The notes beneath the pieces are model-generated. The model saw nothing but the letters and a program-made list of their open reading frames with translations, was not told where the DNA came from and ran no database searches. The translations under genes were made by a program, and so were the position numbers. Shown here one piece after another: positions 63,574 through 64,000 of a stretch of DNA of 64,000 bases. Source of the stretch: Mycogone perniciosa (Eukaryota; Ascomycota; Sordariomycetes; Hypocreales; Hypocreaceae); contig JAOALB010000005.1 of the NCBI GenBank assembly GCA_025331125.1, positions 248,001 through 312,000 of the forward strand, written 5' to 3'. Positions within the stretch are counted from its first letter, which is position 1; each line of letters starts with the position of its first letter.

Positions 63574-64000
63574 ATGAGCACCTTTGGCGCAATTGACGGG
63601 GATAACATTGCGGCCGGCTTACACGCATCGACAATCAACAATTATTTCGGCCAACGACCGCAGGATGCCGATGCCCCCCAAAGCCCCCCCAGGCCGTGCG
63701 CAATAGTTCCATTTCCACCCGACCCTAGGTTCGTCGATCGTCCCGAAATCATGAAATGGGTTGGCGAGAAATGTGCGTTTCCAGGCGCTCGGGCGGCCCT
63801 GGTTGGCCTCGGAGGTGTTGGGTGGGTTTTGATAGCATTTAGTTTGCCTGGATTCCAGTGATATAGTATGCTAACAAGACAGAAGGAAATCTCAAATTGC
63901 TATTCATTACTCATACAAAGTCCGAGAAAACTCGCCTGATACTTGTGTGTTCTGGGTGGTTGCAAGCTCCCGAGAGCGTTTCGAGGCAGACTATGGAGAT
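63574..64000 (+). CDS. NB-ARC NLR with N-terminal amyloid-type motif, 3' partial
   Basis: Exons 63574-63821 and 63886-64000 (runs off the window). The start MSTFGAIDGDN places the signalling motif at residues 3-26 (63580-63651), matching the C-terminus of the neighbouring phosphorylase-like protein. Then a Pro-rich linker and the entry to the NB-ARC domain, VPFPPDPRFVDRPEIMKWV. The 64-bp intron (GTGGGT donor, TGCTAAC branch, CAGAAG end) splits the P-loop codon. Splicing at AAG gives GLGGVGKSQIAIHYSY, a perfect Walker A. The CAG four bases before would insert an Arg and break it. FWVVASSRERFEADYGD follows. The repeat domain (probably TPR or similar) lies outside the window. Likely the sensor of a two-gene immune or incompatibility unit. 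Confidence 0.9.
63580..63651 (+). other. Candidate amyloid signalling motif, NLR copy
   Basis: Encodes residues 3-26 of the NLR, from TFGAID to NNYFG. Aligned to the effector copy it shares about a dozen of 24 positions, with conservative changes at others, over a stretch where unrelated short sequences would not match. It sits at the extreme N-terminus in place of a HeLo, HET or phosphorylase domain. Confidence 0.7.

Overview
The window comes from a filamentous ascomycete (Pezizomycotina), probably a sordariomycete of the Hypocreales type. The evidence is short spliceosomal introns (about 48-130 bp) with GTRNGT-like donors, CTRAY branch points and YAG acceptors, an intron-containing nuclear tRNA-Leu, Zn2Cys6 regulators, a hybrid histidine kinase, SSK1, and fungal NLR-type proteins. 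The species cannot be named from sequence alone.

Layout. 1-10.1 kb: end of an AzgA-type purine permease, then a 2-oxoglutarate/Fe(II) dioxygenase, an SDR, a STAND-associated N-terminal-domain protein with an inverted decayed partner, and an FAD monooxygenase, all oxidoreductases on the minus strand. 10.1-28 kb: a gene-poor, partly AT-rich block with a small secreted protein, an ECM4-type glutathione transferase, a PD-(D/E)XK-like protein, an unknown small spliced gene, a P450, and two decayed genes (DUF7730-like and F-box/ankyrin). 28 kb: tRNA-Leu(CAG). 29.8-39.2 kb: an alpha-glucoside module of GH13 alpha-glucosidase, MFS sugar permease and Zn2Cys6 regulator, followed 6 kb further on by a secreted alpha-amylase whose conserved Trp codon 91 is a TGA stop. 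41-53 kb: two-component signalling (a GAF hybrid histidine kinase and SSK1), interleaved with a tyrosine phosphatase and the mitochondrial ribosomal protein mS45. 53-56.3 kb: simple repeats and short TACGGAGTA-like motifs, then a CCDC97-like gene. 58-64 kb: an F-box/ankyrin protein and a divergent pair, a nucleoside phosphorylase-like protein and an NB-ARC NLR that runs off the end.

The most interesting system is that divergent pair. The C-terminus of the phosphorylase-like protein and the N-terminus of the NLR carry matching 24-29 residue motifs of the form F..(I)...N(L/I).AG(V/L).AS..T(V/I).N.FG. This is the architecture of fungal amyloid-signalling effector/NLR pairs (HET-S/NWD2 logic), in which the NLR motif templates folding of the same motif on the effector. 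The pairing is read directly from the sequence; the amyloid mechanism is inference.

Gene models were built by hand from splice signals, frame continuity and family conservation. Exon coordinates are in the entries. Starts were placed at the first in-frame ATG where an open frame extends upstream without one.
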